NCBI RefSeq assembly: GCF_000738435.1
Contig: NZ_CP003984.1
Span: 1,736,001 to 1,800,000, forward strand
Source of the DNA: Planktomarina temperata RCA23
GTDB lineage: Bacteria > Pseudomonadota > Alphaproteobacteria > Rhodobacterales > Rhodobacteraceae
DNA: 64,000 bases
Direction of reading: 5' to 3'
Position 1 is the first letter of the stretch. Each line of letters starts with the position of its first letter. Positions 37,636 through 47,450 of this stretch are shown piece after piece. The notes below the pieces were generated by a model. That model did no database searches, was not told where the DNA came from, and saw nothing but the letters and a program-made list of their open reading frames with translations. The position numbers and the translations under genes are program-made.

Positions 37636-38675
37636 TGACGAATTCTACAAATCTCAAATCTCTGTCCCAAGAGCTTGGCATGTCGCAGACCACGGTGAGT
37701 CGCGCGCTAAATGGCTTCCCCGAGGTCAGCGAAAAAACCCGCCAACTGGTCCTTAAGGCCGCGGCAAAACGTAATTACAAACCCAACGTCCGGGCCCGGC
37801 GCTTGGCGACGGGGAAATCGATGACAATCGGGCATTTGGTCTCCGTTTCCAAAGAACATGAAATGGTCAACCCGATCTTTGCCGATTTCATCGCCGGTGC
37901 CAGCGCACGCTATGCGCAAAGCGGCTATGATTTGCTGCTGTCACTGGTGCCAGATGAAGATGAATTTACCAGCTACAAGGAATTGGCCGCGCGCTCGGCG
38001 GTGGATGGCGTGGTGGTTCATGCGCCGCGCGTCGACGAGAAGCGCATCGCCCAGCTCAACAATCTCAATCTGCCCTTTGTTGTGCATGGGCGCTCAAGCA
38101 ATACAGTTGAGAAATACAATTGGGTGGACGTCAACAATGAGCGATCCTTTTTTCGCGCGACGCAATTGTTGATAGAATTGGGCCATACCACCATCGGATT
38201 GATCAACGGCTTGGCAGATATGGATTTTGCCATGCGCCGGGCACAGGGCTATCGGCGTGCGCTCAAAGAAAACAACATCGAACTGGCCGACGCCTATCTA
38301 ACACATGGCGAAATGACCGAGCCAAATGGCCACAAAAACGCCCTTGCGCTCCTAGATTTGCCCACCCCCCCGACGGCCTTCGTCACCTCATCGATCATTA
38401 TGGCAAATGGTATCCGGCGCGCGCTCGACGACCGGGAGTTGAAACTCGGACGTGATGTTTCAGTGATCACCCATGATGATGACTTGTCATATTTTCGTGA
38501 TGCCGCTGCGGTGCCGGTCTATACCGCGACCCGCTCTTCGGTGCGTGAAGCCGGTCGTCTCAGCGCGGATCTCTTGCTGAAAGCCATTGCTGACCCCGGT
38601 CGAGACCCCGAAGGTATCTTGCTGGATGCTGAGTTAATTCTCGGCTCCTCGACAAAACCACCGCGCAGGCGGTAG
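37635..38675 (+). CDS. aglR: LacI-family regulator of the agl operon (AglR-like)
   Basis: A 346-residue LacI-type repressor with headpiece NLKSLSQELGMSQTTVSRALNG and hinge PNVRARRLATGKS, followed by a sugar-binding effector domain. The start is a TTG. An upstream ATG at 37624 hits a stop after four codons, and later ATGs would cut the helix-turn-helix. GGAAG precedes the TTG. Position and palindromes suggest it represses aglEFGAK and itself until an alpha-glucoside is bound. The name is by analogy with Sinorhizobium aglR. Confidence 0.88.
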   Translation: MTNSTNLKSLSQELGMSQTTVSRALNGFPEVSEKTRQLVLKAAAKRNYKPNVRARRLATGKSMTIGHLVSVSKEHEMVNPIFADFIAGASARYAQSGYDLLLSLVPDEDEFTSYKELAARSAVDGVVVHAPRVDEKRIAQLNNLNLPFVVHGRSSNTVEKYNWVDVNNERSFFRATQLLIELGHTTIGLINGLADMDFAMRRAQGYRRALKENNIELADAYLTHGEMTEPNGHKNALALLDLPTPPTAFVTSSIIMANGIRRALDDRELKLGRDVSVITHDDDLSYFRDAAAVPVYTATRSSVREAGRLSADLLLKAIADPGRDPEGILLDAELILGSSTKPPRRR

Positions 38676-38681
38676 CAAAAG

Positions 38682-39566
38682 CTATGGCACCTCTTGGCCA
38701 TTGGCCGCTTCAAACACCTCAAACCAAAGCTCACGGTCAAATGTAATGGCACGGGCGGCGTCTAATTTGGCGATGCGCGCGAGGTTATTGGTGCCAAACA
38801 CCGGCAGGATGCGCGCGGGATGCGCCAGCAACCAGGCCACTGCGGCCGCGGCCACATCACCGGCGCCGATCTCTTGCAGCAGGGTCAAAAGCTTAGGGTT
38901 CTGGCCCTGGAACAATGCTCCGCCTGCCAGCGGCGACCAAGCCATGGGCGGCACGCCAAATTCCTGTAAAAAGGCCAAATCGCCATTGGTAAATGCGCTA
39001 TTTTCCAAAACGCTCATTTCAATCTGATTGGTGACCAAAGGCGTTTTCATCGCTGATTGTAGTAAGGTCCAGTCATGGCGCTTAAAGTTGGACACGCCAA
39101 CGCAAGCCACCTTTCCAGAGGCCACCGCCGCGTCCAGAGCCGCCCCTGTCTCGTGATGATCCATCATCGGGTCAGGCCGGTGGACCAACAAAAGATCAAT
39201 CTTTTCTGTCCCCATAAGGCGCAAGGAGTGATCAATCGAGGCGGCAATATGCGCCGCTGACGTATCATAATGTTTCACCCGCGTGCTGGAATAGCGCCCG
39301 GCCCCAACAAGAATATCGCATTTGGTCACGATTTCGATTTGATCGCGCAGATGCGGCGCGGCGCGCAGAGCGTTGCCGAACACCTCTTCGGCCTCATAGC
39401 CGCCATAGATATCCGCTTGATCCATCGTCGTGATGCCCTGTGCCAAACAGGCCTCGATTTTCGCCTGCACATGGCGCGGGCTGGTGTCGCTGTCATCTGC
39501 CAGGCGCCACATGCCATAAATCAAACGGCTCAGGGCCACAGTCTCAGTCAGTGAAATTCGTTCCAT
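38682..39566 (-). CDS. Aldo/keto reductase (possible SmoB-like 6-oxo-glucose reductase)
   Basis: A 294-residue NADPH-dependent aldo/keto reductase. The (beta/alpha)8 barrel shows the catalytic tetrad region: Asp in TTMDQADIYGGYEAEEVFG (Asp and Tyr near residues 49-56), Lys in IVTKCDI near 82 and His in LLVHRPDPM near 127. The ATG overlaps the stop of the flavin monooxygenase gene (TAATG), so the two are translationally coupled. In the known sulfoquinovose monooxygenase pathway an enzyme of this class (SmoB) reduces 6-oxo-glucose to glucose after the monooxygenase step. That assignment is inference from the pairing. Confidence 0.75.
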   Translation of the reverse strand: MERISLTETVALSRLIYGMWRLADDSDTSPRHVQAKIEACLAQGITTMDQADIYGGYEAEEVFGNALRAAPHLRDQIEIVTKCDILVGAGRYSSTRVKHYDTSAAHIAASIDHSLRLMGTEKIDLLLVHRPDPMMDHHETGAALDAAVASGKVACVGVSNFKRHDWTLLQSAMKTPLVTNQIEMSVLENSAFTNGDLAFLQEFGVPPMAWSPLAGGALFQGQNPKLLTLLQEIGAGDVAAAAVAWLLAHPARILPVFGTNNLARIAKLDAARAITFDRELWFEVFEAANGQEVP

Positions 39567-40723
39567 TACACGCGGGGTCCATTTCCAAGTGGGGTTGCAG
39601 GGGTCTCATGGGGCACGCGCCCATACTCATGCGGCAAAGAACATGTTGCCATATGCGGCAAGACCAGCTTGCCTACGTAGTCACATTCTTCCAAATGCGG
39701 ATAGCCAGAAAAAATAAATGAGCGCATGCCCATCTTTTGGTAGGCCTCAAGCTCTGACAAAATTTGATCGGCAGATCCCACAAGGGCCGCGCCACAGCCA
39801 GAGCGGGCGCGGCCCACCCCGGTCCACAGATGCGGCTCGATAAACCCATCCATATCAGCCAAATCACGATTCCGCGCTTGCCGCGAAACCCCATAAGATC
39901 CGCTATCCAGGGCCCGGTCGCGGATCGCGCTGCCGGTTTCATCATCGAGCTTCGAGACCAATTCTTGCGCAAACTCGCGCGCTTCTTGCTCCGTATCGCG
40001 CACAATCATATGCACACGCAGCCCATAATCCAAAGTGCGACCATAGGTGGCCGCCCGTGCATGTACCGCCTGCATCCTTTGGCTCAAATCTTCCTTGGTC
40101 TCCGGCCACATGAGATAGACATCACAATGTTCGGCGCAAAGCTCGACCGCATCGGGAGAATAGCCGCCAAAATAAAGCAGCGGGCCACCGTTTTGTTGAT
40201 AGGGACGGGCCGGCTCCGTACTAACCCCTTGGAAGTTATAAATCTCTCCTGAAAAATTTATCTCATCGGCCGTCCAGGCTTGCTTGAGGATCTGCACCAC
40301 TTCACGCGATCTTTGATAGCGATAGGGGCTCGGCTCTTTTTGGCCTGGAAAATCGGATGAAATCACATTCAAGGTCAAACGCCCTTTGAGCATGTGATCC
40401 AATGTCGAGACCGTTCGCGCCAACATGATCGGCTGCATCTCACCGCAGCGAATGGCAGCCAGCATATTGATTTTCTCGGTCAACGGGGCGCATCCGGCAA
40501 CGAAAGACAAAGTGTCTTGCCCGACCTGATAGGAGGAAGGGCATAGGATATTGCGAAAGCCATTGACCTCTGATTGCTGCACAATTTTGCTGCAATGCGC
40601 CCAAGAGGAGCGCAATGCGCCATCGGGCACGCCAAGGTATTGGTAGTCATCCGAGCAGAGGGCCGAAAACCAAGAGACTTCGGCCGCTTTCAAATCAGCG
40701 GAGGTAATTGGAACGACGGTCAT
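39566..40723 (-). CDS. LLM-class flavin monooxygenase, SsuD-like sulfonate desulfonase (possible SmoC)
   Basis: A 385-residue bacterial luciferase-like monooxygenase closely resembling SsuD, the FMNH2-dependent enzyme that splits C-S bonds of alkanesulfonates. Family blocks are GFRNILCPSSYQVGQDTLSF, FINV/NVISSDFPGQ, PLLYFGGYSPDAVELCAEHCDVYLMWPETKED, VHMIVRDTEQEAREFA, WTGVGRARSGCGAALVGS and FIFSGYPHLEE. It would need a separate flavin reductase, and none is in the window. Its coupling to an aldo/keto reductase points to sulfoquinovose monooxygenase (SmoC) and away from general alkanesulfonate use. Both fit the sequence. Confidence 0.82.
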   Translation of the reverse strand: MTVVPITSADLKAAEVSWFSALCSDDYQYLGVPDGALRSSWAHCSKIVQQSEVNGFRNILCPSSYQVGQDTLSFVAGCAPLTEKINMLAAIRCGEMQPIMLARTVSTLDHMLKGRLTLNVISSDFPGQKEPSPYRYQRSREVVQILKQAWTADEINFSGEIYNFQGVSTEPARPYQQNGGPLLYFGGYSPDAVELCAEHCDVYLMWPETKEDLSQRMQAVHARAATYGRTLDYGLRVHMIVRDTEQEAREFAQELVSKLDDETGSAIRDRALDSGSYGVSRQARNRDLADMDGFIEPHLWTGVGRARSGCGAALVGSADQILSELEAYQKMGMRSFIFSGYPHLEECDYVGKLVLPHMATCSLPHEYGRVPHETPATPLGNGPRV

Positions 40724-40765
40724 TGCGGTCTCGAAAAATAGGCTTGCATTCCACGTTTAAACCTC

Positions 40766-40777
40766 ACATCAAGATGT
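40766..40777. promoter_or_regulatory. Inverted repeat, candidate GntR operator
   Basis: ACATC-AA-GATGT lies in the 63-bp gap between the divergent monooxygenase and GntR genes, about 10 bp before the regulator start. It is the only clear palindrome there apart from GTTTAAAC nearby. Confidence 0.5.
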
Positions 40778-40786
40778 AAATCAATA

Positions 40787-41521
40787 GTGGATCAATTTGC
40801 AAACCCCATGGCCAATCCAACCCCCTCACCCGGCGCTTTGCCCACCTATGTGCAGATCAGCGAAGCCATCGCGCGCCGCATCACTGCAGGGCAATGGCTT
40901 GACGGCGAGCGCTTGCCACCGGAACGGACCATGGCGGCAGAATTTGGCGTGGCTGTGGGCACTCTGCGCAAGGCCTTAAGCCGCCTGCAAGGCCAACAGC
41001 TCATTCGCAGCAAACACGGATCAGGGAATTACATAAATATAACGCCGCAAGCCGCTAATATTTATTCATTCTTTAGGCTGGAATCTCTCACTGGGGCCGG
41101 CCTTCCGACCGCGGAGCTTTTGTCGGTTGACCGGATTCCAAAACCTATGGATGCGCCATATTTTGGCCCAGATTCAGCCGCTTTTCGCTTCCGCCGCTTG
41201 CGGTTTCTCGATCACCAACCCGCCGCCCTTGAAGAGATATGGCTCGACGGTTCAGTGGCCGATCATATCGCCGCTGAAGAGATTTCAGAGTCGCTCTATC
41301 ATACCTATCAAACCCGTTTTGGACTGTGGATTGTAAGGGCCGAGGATCACGTCACTTTTGCTCCAACACCACCTTGGAGCGTAGATCAATTTGGTCTGCG
41401 CCCTGGCGAGACAGCCGGTTATGTCGAAAGAATCGCATGGGCCAATACAGGCGCGCCCCTCGAGTTTTCACGAAACTGGTATGATCCTTCCGTTTCACGC
41501 TATGTCGCACGTATCAAGTAA
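40787..41521 (+). CDS. GntR-family regulator, HutC/UTRA type
   Basis: A 244-residue regulator with an N-terminal winged helix (YVQISEAIARRITAGQWLDGERLPPER and VGTLRKALSRLQGQQLI) and a UTRA-type ligand domain (residues 90-240). The start is taken as GTG at 40787; an ATG at 40808 is the alternative, and neither has a strong ribosome site. It is divergent from the monooxygenase-reductase pair and 9 bp before a Gfo/Idh gene. It is probably the local regulator of this four-gene module, with a sugar or sugar-acid ligand. Confidence 0.85.
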   Translation: MDQFANPMANPTPSPGALPTYVQISEAIARRITAGQWLDGERLPPERTMAAEFGVAVGTLRKALSRLQGQQLIRSKHGSGNYINITPQAANIYSFFRLESLTGAGLPTAELLSVDRIPKPMDAPYFGPDSAAFRFRRLRFLDHQPAALEEIWLDGSVADHIAAEEISESLYHTYQTRFGLWIVRAEDHVTFAPTPPWSVDQFGLRPGETAGYVERIAWANTGAPLEFSRNWYDPSVSRYVARIK

Positions 41522-41530
41522 GGACAGATA

Positions 41531-42616
41531 ATGACACTACGCTATGGATTAATTGGCTGCGGCATGATGGGCCAGGAGCATATTCGCAATATTGAGCTGT
41601 TAGACGACACGCAGATCACCGTTGTCTTTGAACCAGACGCCCAGATGCGCGCACAGGCCGCGAAGGCTTTGCCGAATGCCACAATGGTTGACAGTCTGGA
41701 CGCGCTCTTAGCCTTCGAAGCTCTAGATTGCTTGGTCATTGTCAGCCCCAATCACTGCCATATGGCACAGCTTCAACAGATCGCGGCCCTGCGGGCCTTG
41801 CCGATCCTCTGCGAAAAGCCGCTCTTCACAGATCCTGCCGATTTGGCGCAGGCTACGGCCTTCGCCCAATCTTACCCCGCCCCGGTTTGGGTTGCGATGG
41901 AATATCGCTATATGCCGCCTGTTGCGGCGTTGATTGAGCAAGCCGAGGAGGTCACCGGCGGGATTAAAATGCTCACCATACGCGAGCATCGCTTTCCGTT
42001 TCTGCCAAAAGTTGGAGATTGGAACCGCTTCAATCATAATTCCGGCGGAACATTGGTTGAAAAATGCTGCCATTTCTTTGATCTCATGCGGCTGATTTTA
42101 AAATCTGACCCAATACGGGTGATGGCCAGCGCGGGTCAGGAAGTGAATCACCTCGATGAGGTCTATGCGGGACATCGCTCAGACATCTGGGACTGCGGCT
42201 ATGTCATCGTTGACTTCGCCAGCGGTGCCCGCGCCATGTTAGAGTTGAGCATGTTCGCTGAAGGCTCAGAATATCAGGAAGAAATTCACGCCGTCGGGCC
42301 CAAAGGAAAGATTGCCTGCAATGTGCCCGGCCCGGCGCGTTTTTGGCCGACTCATATGCCATCCCCGCCGGTCCCTCATGTTGTGATCAGCCCGCGCAGT
42401 CCGATGGGCCCACGCCGGATCGACACCCCAGTGCCCAAAGCGCTCCTCGCCGCCGGTGACCACAATGGCTCAACCTTTTATCAACATCAAAAATTTCAAC
42501 AGGTTGTCTTGCAGGGCGCGGCGCCAGAGGTCAGCCTCACCGATGGGATTTGGGCCGTGCGCATGGGTCAGGCGGCCCAAGTTTCGGCGCTGGAAAACCG
42601 GGTGGTGGAGCTTTAA
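41531..42616 (+). CDS. Gfo/Idh/MocA family enzyme of the monooxygenase module
   Basis: A 361-residue NAD(P)-binding protein: Rossmann motif [25 protein letters not shown] near residue 96 and the catalytic-region [19 protein letters not shown] near residue 180. It is cotranscribed with the GntR regulator (9-bp gap). This fold includes sugar dehydrogenases and also NAD-dependent glycosidases (GH109-like). In the sulfoquinovose hypothesis it could release sulfoquinovose from its glycoside. From sequence alone a dehydrogenase is equally likely. The stop overlaps the convergent pgi stop within TTTAAA. Confidence 0.82.
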   Translation: MTLRYGLIGCGMMGQEHIRNIELLDDTQITVVFEPDAQMRAQAAKALPNATMVDSLDALLAFEALDCLVIVSPNHCHMAQLQQIAALRALPILCEKPLFTDPADLAQATAFAQSYPAPVWVAMEYRYMPPVAALIEQAEEVTGGIKMLTIREHRFPFLPKVGDWNRFNHNSGGTLVEKCCHFFDLMRLILKSDPIRVMASAGQEVNHLDEVYAGHRSDIWDCGYVIVDFASGARAMLELSMFAEGSEYQEEIHAVGPKGKIACNVPGPARFWPTHMPSPPVPHVVISPRSPMGPRRIDTPVPKALLAAGDHNGSTFYQHQKFQQVVLQGAAPEVSLTDGIWAVRMGQAAQVSALENRVVEL

Positions 42617-44202
42617 ACGCGCAGCTGCGCCACCAGGTTCACTGTTGAGGGATCATTCTGCCCCCCGGCACTGTCGCCTTTCAAAACAGGTTCCAAAGCC
42701 GTGGCCAATTCTTTGCCCAGCTCAACACCCCATTGATCGAAAGAGTTGATCCCAAGGATCACCCCTTCCACAAAGACCCGGTGCTCATAGAGTGCGATCA
42801 GCTGTCCAAGGCAAAACGGCGTGAGTTTGGGATAGATTAATGTCGTGGATGGGCGGTTGCCTGTGAACACACGGTGGCGGGCCTGACGCTCCAATTCCGC
42901 GCCCTCAAACCCTTTGGCCTCTGCGATCTTCCGCGCTGCGGGCAGGTCGCGCCCAAGCATCAATGCCTGTGATTGCGCCAGACAATTGGCCTGAAGCAAA
43001 TGGTGTTGATGGGTCAAATGCGGCTCATGGCTCTCTTTGGCCAGCATGAATTCGCAAGGAATGATGTGGCGGCCCTGGTGGATCAATTGATAAAAAGCGT
43101 GCTGACCATTTGTGCCGGGCTCACCCCAAACGATCGGCCCAGACGGATCGGTGAGGTCATGACCGTCAATGCCCACACCCTTGCCGTTGGACTCCATTTC
43201 AAGCTGCTGTAGGTAGGCGGGAAAGCGCGACAGGCGCTGTTCATAAGGCAAGACAGCCCGGGTGGCATATCGGGCCGCCTGGGCGTGCCACACCCCCACC
43301 AAGGCCAGCATGATGGGCAAATTGTCTTGTGCGGCGGCGGTTTGGAAATGCCGGTCCATCGCCTCTGCGCCGCCTAAAAACGCCCGGAAATGCTCCGCGC
43401 CAATGGCGATGGCGAGGCTCAGACCAATCGGCCCCCAAACTGAATAGCGTCCACCAACCCAATCTTCGAAGCCAAAGACGCGATCTGCGGCAATCCCAAA
43501 GGCCGAGGTTTTATCCTCCGCAGTGCTCAGGGCCACAAATTGATCCGCCGGCCGCTCCACGGTATCAGCCATCCAGCTCAGGGCCGTCTGTGCATTGGTG
43601 AGGGTTTCAATCGTGGTAAAAGTTTTCGACGCCACGATCACCAATGTGGTGCGCGGATCCAAATTCGCCAAAACATCGGTCACATGCGCGCCATCGACAT
43701 TGCTGACAAAATGGCATCGAGGCCCCCGCGCGTAGGGTTTGAGTGCCAAACAGGCCATAGCCGGTCCCAAATCGGAGCCGCCAATGCCGATATTCACCAC
43801 ATCCGTATAGGCCCCACCCTGCCCCTGCACCGCCCCAGAGCGCACGGCCTCGGCAAAGTCTAACATCCGGTCGCGTGTGGTCAAAACCTGCTCCATGACA
43901 TCGCAGCCCTCGACAAAAACCGGACCGGAGGTGCGCCGCAGAGCGGTGTGCAACACCGCGCGATCTTCGGTGATATTGATCTTTTCACCCGAAAACATCG
44001 CTGCGCGCTTTTCAGGTAAATCAACCTTACCCAGAAGCGCCAAAAGCATATCCCGGGTTTCATGATCAATGTTTGTCTTGGAATAGTCGAAAAACAGACC
44101 ATCGGCCTGAACCGAAAATTCTCCGGCTCTTTGGTCATCAAATAAGCTGATAATCTGACGGCCGCGCACGGCAGTATATTTTTCTTTTAAATCTGTGAAC
44201 AT
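42613..44202 (-). CDS. pgi: Glucose-6-phosphate isomerase
   Basis: A 529-residue phosphoglucose isomerase that interconverts glucose-6-P and fructose-6-P. Signature blocks are [59 protein letters not shown]-type ([16 protein letters not shown] here), [11 protein letters not shown] and [13 protein letters not shown]. It forms a unit with pgl and zwf (order zwf-pgl-pgi, gaps -1 and 9 bp). Together they connect the glucose released by the neighbouring sugar modules to 6-phosphogluconate. edd and eda are not in the window. Confidence 0.97.
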   Translation of the reverse strand: MFTDLKEKYTAVRGRQIISLFDDQRAGEFSVQADGLFFDYSKTNIDHETRDMLLALLGKVDLPEKRAAMFSGEKINITEDRAVLHTALRRTSGPVFVEGCDVMEQVLTTRDRMLDFAEAVRSGAVQGQGGAYTDVVNIGIGGSDLGPAMACLALKPYARGPRCHFVSNVDGAHVTDVLANLDPRTTLVIVASKTFTTIETLTNAQTALSWMADTVERPADQFVALSTAEDKTSAFGIAADRVFGFEDWVGGRYSVWGPIGLSLAIAIGAEHFRAFLGGAEAMDRHFQTAAAQDNLPIMLALVGVWHAQAARYATRAVLPYEQRLSRFPAYLQQLEMESNGKGVGIDGHDLTDPSGPIVWGEPGTNGQHAFYQLIHQGRHIIPCEFMLAKESHEPHLTHQHHLLQANCLAQSQALMLGRDLPAARKIAEAKGFEGAELERQARHRVFTGNRPSTTLIYPKLTPFCLGQLIALYEHRVFVEGVILGINSFDQWGVELGKELATALEPVLKGDSAGGQNDPSTVNLVAQLRV

Positions 44203-44211
44203 CTTTACGTC

Positions 44212-44889
44212 CTAAACCGGGCTCCAATGCACAGTGGCATTGGGTAAAAATTGTGCAATCGGCGCATCAATGGGCGACAGACTTTGCGCTTGAGCAAGGG
44301 CCGTCTTTTTATCATCTCCAATGATCAAAACATGAGTCTGACGCGCAGTTTCAAGGGCCTGGGCGCTCAACGTCACGCGCGGCTCGAGGTCAGATCCCAC
44401 AGGCACCATCGGCATAACCGCATCGGCCCGCGCATCTTGCGCGAGTGACAGCTCGGGCGCTCCGGGAAAAAGCGATGCTGTGTGCATATCCGCCCCCATC
44501 CCCAGAACCACCACATCGATCGGCAAATTCGGCGCAACTTGTTGCGACAGGGCACGCGCGCCGCCGACGTGATCTAAGCCCGGCGCATAAAGCGCGATAT
44601 AGCGCGCTGCGCTGGCGGAATTGACCAACAGACGGTTTTTTATCAAACCCGTATTTGATCGCGGGCTGTCCGTGGGAACCCAGCGCTCATCGGTCAACAT
44701 CACGGTCACATTGGCCCAATTTAACGCCGCTTGACTAAGCAAATCAAACAGTGGGCCCGGCGTGCTGCCACCGGGTACGGCCAAACAAGCGCGCCCGCGC
44801 AGCGCAATCGCCGCAGACAGCTCTGACGCAATTTGAGCCGAGAGGCTTTGCATCATCTCAGATGCGGTTTCATAAGATGTCAGCTGCAT
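44212..44889 (-). CDS. pgl: 6-phosphogluconolactonase
   Basis: A 225-residue lactonase of the NagB/Pgl fold that hydrolyses 6-phosphogluconolactone. Typical blocks are LAVPGGSTPGPLFDLLS, VTVMLTDERWVPTDSPRSNTGLIKN and VVLGMGADMHTASLFPGAPEL. The ATG at 44889 overlaps the zwf stop (TGATG), and a GTG one codon earlier is the alternative. Confidence 0.94.
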   Translation of the reverse strand: MQLTSYETASEMMQSLSAQIASELSAAIALRGRACLAVPGGSTPGPLFDLLSQAALNWANVTVMLTDERWVPTDSPRSNTGLIKNRLLVNSASAARYIALYAPGLDHVGGARALSQQVAPNLPIDVVVLGMGADMHTASLFPGAPELSLAQDARADAVMPMVPVGSDLEPRVTLSAQALETARQTHVLIIGDDKKTALAQAQSLSPIDAPIAQFLPNATVHWSPV

Positions 44890-46340
44890 CACTTCACCTC
44901 GCGCCAGCGCCGACCGTCACGGTGGATGAGCGCCATGGCATCTTCAGGTCCAGCCGAACCGACGTCGTAAAGCTTGGGCACATCATTGCGCGCCTCCCAG
45001 GCTTCAATAATGGGATCGGTCCATTTCCAGGCCGCCTCCACCTCATCGCCGCGCATAAACAGCGTTTGGTCGCCCCGTATCACGTCCATGATCAACCGCT
45101 CATAGGCATCTGGTGTGTCCTCTGAGTGATCTCCAAGGGCATCGGCAAAAGTCATATCTAGCGGCACATGCACCAAACGCATCCCCCCGGGACCAGGCTC
45201 TTTAATGGTGACATCCAGCGTCATTCCCTCATTGGGTTGCAGTTGAATTGCCAGCACATTTTGCTTTTCATCTGCTGATTTTTCGAAAATAGAATGGGGC
45301 AATTTCTTAAAGACAATTGCGATTTCCGAGGTGCGTGCTTTGAGCTTCTTGCCGGTCCGAAGATAAAACGGAACCCCGGCCCAACGCCAATTCTCAATAT
45401 GCGCCTTAATGGCGACATAGCTTTCTGTGAAGCTACGCGGGTTTTCTGCATCCGTGCGATAGCTGGCCGTTGTAGCGGTGGCATCATATTGGCCGCGCAC
45501 AACGTGATGTGCGGCCACGGGCGCCAAGCTTCGGATGACTTTTAGCTTTTCGTCGCGCACCGCATCGGGATCAAAATGTGACGGTGGCTCCATCGCAATC
45601 AAGCATAACAGCTGCATCAAATGGTTTTGCACCATATCGCGCATTGCGCCCGATTTGTCATAATAGGCCCCGCGCCCACCAACGCCCACAGTCTCCGCCA
45701 CAGTGATCTGGATATGATCGATATATTGCGCGTTCCACAAAGGTTCAAACAACAGATTTCCAAAGCGCACGGCCATGAGATTTTGGACAGTTTCCTTGCC
45801 CAAATAATGGTCAATCCGGTAGATTTGGCTTTCATCAAATTGCTGTGACAGAACTTTGTTGAGCGCTTTGGCACTTTGCAGGTCGCGGCCAAAAGGTTTT
45901 TCAACGACGATGCGCGCCTCTGGGGTGGCTATGTCCCATGAATTCAAGCGCGCCGCGATATCGCCAAAGAGACTTGGAGCAACAGAGAAATAATAGGCAT
46001 TCACCAAATCTTTGCGGATCAATTTTGCCAATTCACCCCAGCCGCCGTCGCCGCAAATATCGATCGCAACATAATGCAGCTGTGCAATGAAGGCGTCGAG
46101 ATGCACCAGGCTCTCAGCGGAGGGCGCACCAAATTCATTGATAGCCCCGCGGATCATGTCTTGATAGCCTTGCTGGCCGATATCCCCGCGCGCAGCCCCT
46201 ATGATGCGCGCGCCAGCGGGCATTTGGCCGGCGCAAAACCTACGAAACAACCCTGGCAGTATTTTTCGGCGTGCCAAATCACCCGTGCCACCAAAGATGA
46301 CAAGATCGAAAGGCTCAACGGGAATGACACGGGAGACCAT
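44889..46340 (-). CDS. zwf: Glucose-6-phosphate 1-dehydrogenase
   Basis: A 483-residue NADP-dependent dehydrogenase, first in the zwf-pgl-pgi unit. It has VIFGGTGDLARRKILPGL (nucleotide binding), the active-site RIDHYLGKETVQNLM, EKPFGRD and the structural-NADP region. It starts the Entner-Doudoroff and oxidative pentose phosphate routes. A 177-bp gap to the divergent radical SAM gene holds its promoter, which I could not define. Confidence 0.97.
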   Translation of the reverse strand: MVSRVIPVEPFDLVIFGGTGDLARRKILPGLFRRFCAGQMPAGARIIGAARGDIGQQGYQDMIRGAINEFGAPSAESLVHLDAFIAQLHYVAIDICGDGGWGELAKLIRKDLVNAYYFSVAPSLFGDIAARLNSWDIATPEARIVVEKPFGRDLQSAKALNKVLSQQFDESQIYRIDHYLGKETVQNLMAVRFGNLLFEPLWNAQYIDHIQITVAETVGVGGRGAYYDKSGAMRDMVQNHLMQLLCLIAMEPPSHFDPDAVRDEKLKVIRSLAPVAAHHVVRGQYDATATTASYRTDAENPRSFTESYVAIKAHIENWRWAGVPFYLRTGKKLKARTSEIAIVFKKLPHSIFEKSADEKQNVLAIQLQPNEGMTLDVTIKEPGPGGMRLVHVPLDMTFADALGDHSEDTPDAYERLIMDVIRGDQTLFMRGDEVEAAWKWTDPIIEAWEARNDVPKLYDVGSAGPEDAMALIHRDGRRWREVK

Positions 46341-46517
46341 GGGCGGATCCTCTGAAATGTTTGCGCTAACGGTGCCTTACAACGGCGCGCGGCCCCTGTC
46401 CACCTTATAGGCCGCGATCAATTCTCTGTCAGTATGTTTCATCACTGTTTTTTTTCGCTCCATGCCGTATTATGGAGGGATCAAGCGGCACCGCTATATT
46501 TCAGGGAGCGACAACCT

Positions 46518-47450
46518 ATGGCCCATCTCGATAAATTTTCCGACCCCAACGTGACCGCCAAAGGTGAGGCGCGCGCGCGGGTGGCCCTGACCCATCCTGA
46601 GACGCTGTGGTTCAACACCGGTACGCTTTGCAATATTGAATGCGTCAATTGCTATATCGACAGCAGCCCGACCAATGATGCATTGGTCTATATCACTGCC
46701 GATGAGGTAAAAGACTATCTGCAACAATTGCTCAGCCGAAACTGGCCCGTGCGCGAGATTGCCTTCACCGGTGGTGAACCTTTCATGAACCCAGAAATGA
46801 TTGACATCGCTGAATGCAGCCTCGTTGCCGGCTATGAGGTCCTCATCTTAACCAATGCCATGCTGCCGATGATGCGCAAACGGGTCAAACAAGGGCTTTT
46901 GGGGCTCAATGCCGCCTACCCCGGCAAGCTTACCCTGCGGATTTCGCTCGACCACTTTGACCGCGCCAACCATGACACTGAGCGCGGTAAGGGAGCGTTT
47001 GACAAGACACTCCAGGGCATGAACTGGCTGCGCGATGTCGGCATCCGAATGCATGTCGCCGGCCGCACCGTCTGGGGCGACAGCGAGGCGAGCAGCCGCG
47101 CCGGCTATAGCGCGCTTTTTACACAGAACGGATATGATATTGACGCCTTCAATCCCGGCGTCACCGTACTGTTTCCAGAGCTGGACGAACGTGCCAAAGT
47201 GCCAGAGATCACCACAGCCTGCTGGGGAATTTTGGACAAGGATCCCAACAGTTTGATGTGCGCCTCCTCACGCATGGTAGTCAAACGCAAGGGCGCCGCG
47301 CGCCCAGCGGTTTTGGCCTGCACGCTTTTGGCCTATGCGCCGGAATTCGAATTGGGAACCACTTTGCAAGAGGCAGAACAAGACGTCGCGCTCAACCATC
47401 CTCATTGTGCAAAATTCTGTGTGCTCGGTGGTGCCAGCTGCTCGGCCTAG
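46518..47450 (+). CDS. Radical SAM protein of unknown function
   Basis: A 310-residue radical SAM enzyme. The cluster motif is C-x3-C-x2-C at Cys38, Cys42 and Cys45 (LCNIECVNCYI), followed by the SAM-binding FTGGEPFMNPEM and RISLDHFDRANHD segments. A C-terminal cysteine group (CAKFCVLGGASC) could hold a partial auxiliary cluster. The frame is open 28 codons further up; the ATG at 46518 follows CAGGGAG and is preferred. It overlaps the convergent HNH gene by 4 bp. I do not recognise the substrate. No peptide precursor or partner enzyme is adjacent. Confidence 0.85.
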   Translation: MAHLDKFSDPNVTAKGEARARVALTHPETLWFNTGTLCNIECVNCYIDSSPTNDALVYITADEVKDYLQQLLSRNWPVREIAFTGGEPFMNPEMIDIAECSLVAGYEVLILTNAMLPMMRKRVKQGLLGLNAAYPGKLTLRISLDHFDRANHDTERGKGAFDKTLQGMNWLRDVGIRMHVAGRTVWGDSEASSRAGYSALFTQNGYDIDAFNPGVTVLFPELDERAKVPEITTACWGILDKDPNSLMCASSRMVVKRKGAARPAVLACTLLAYAPEFELGTTLQEAEQDVALNHPHCAKFCVLGGASCSA

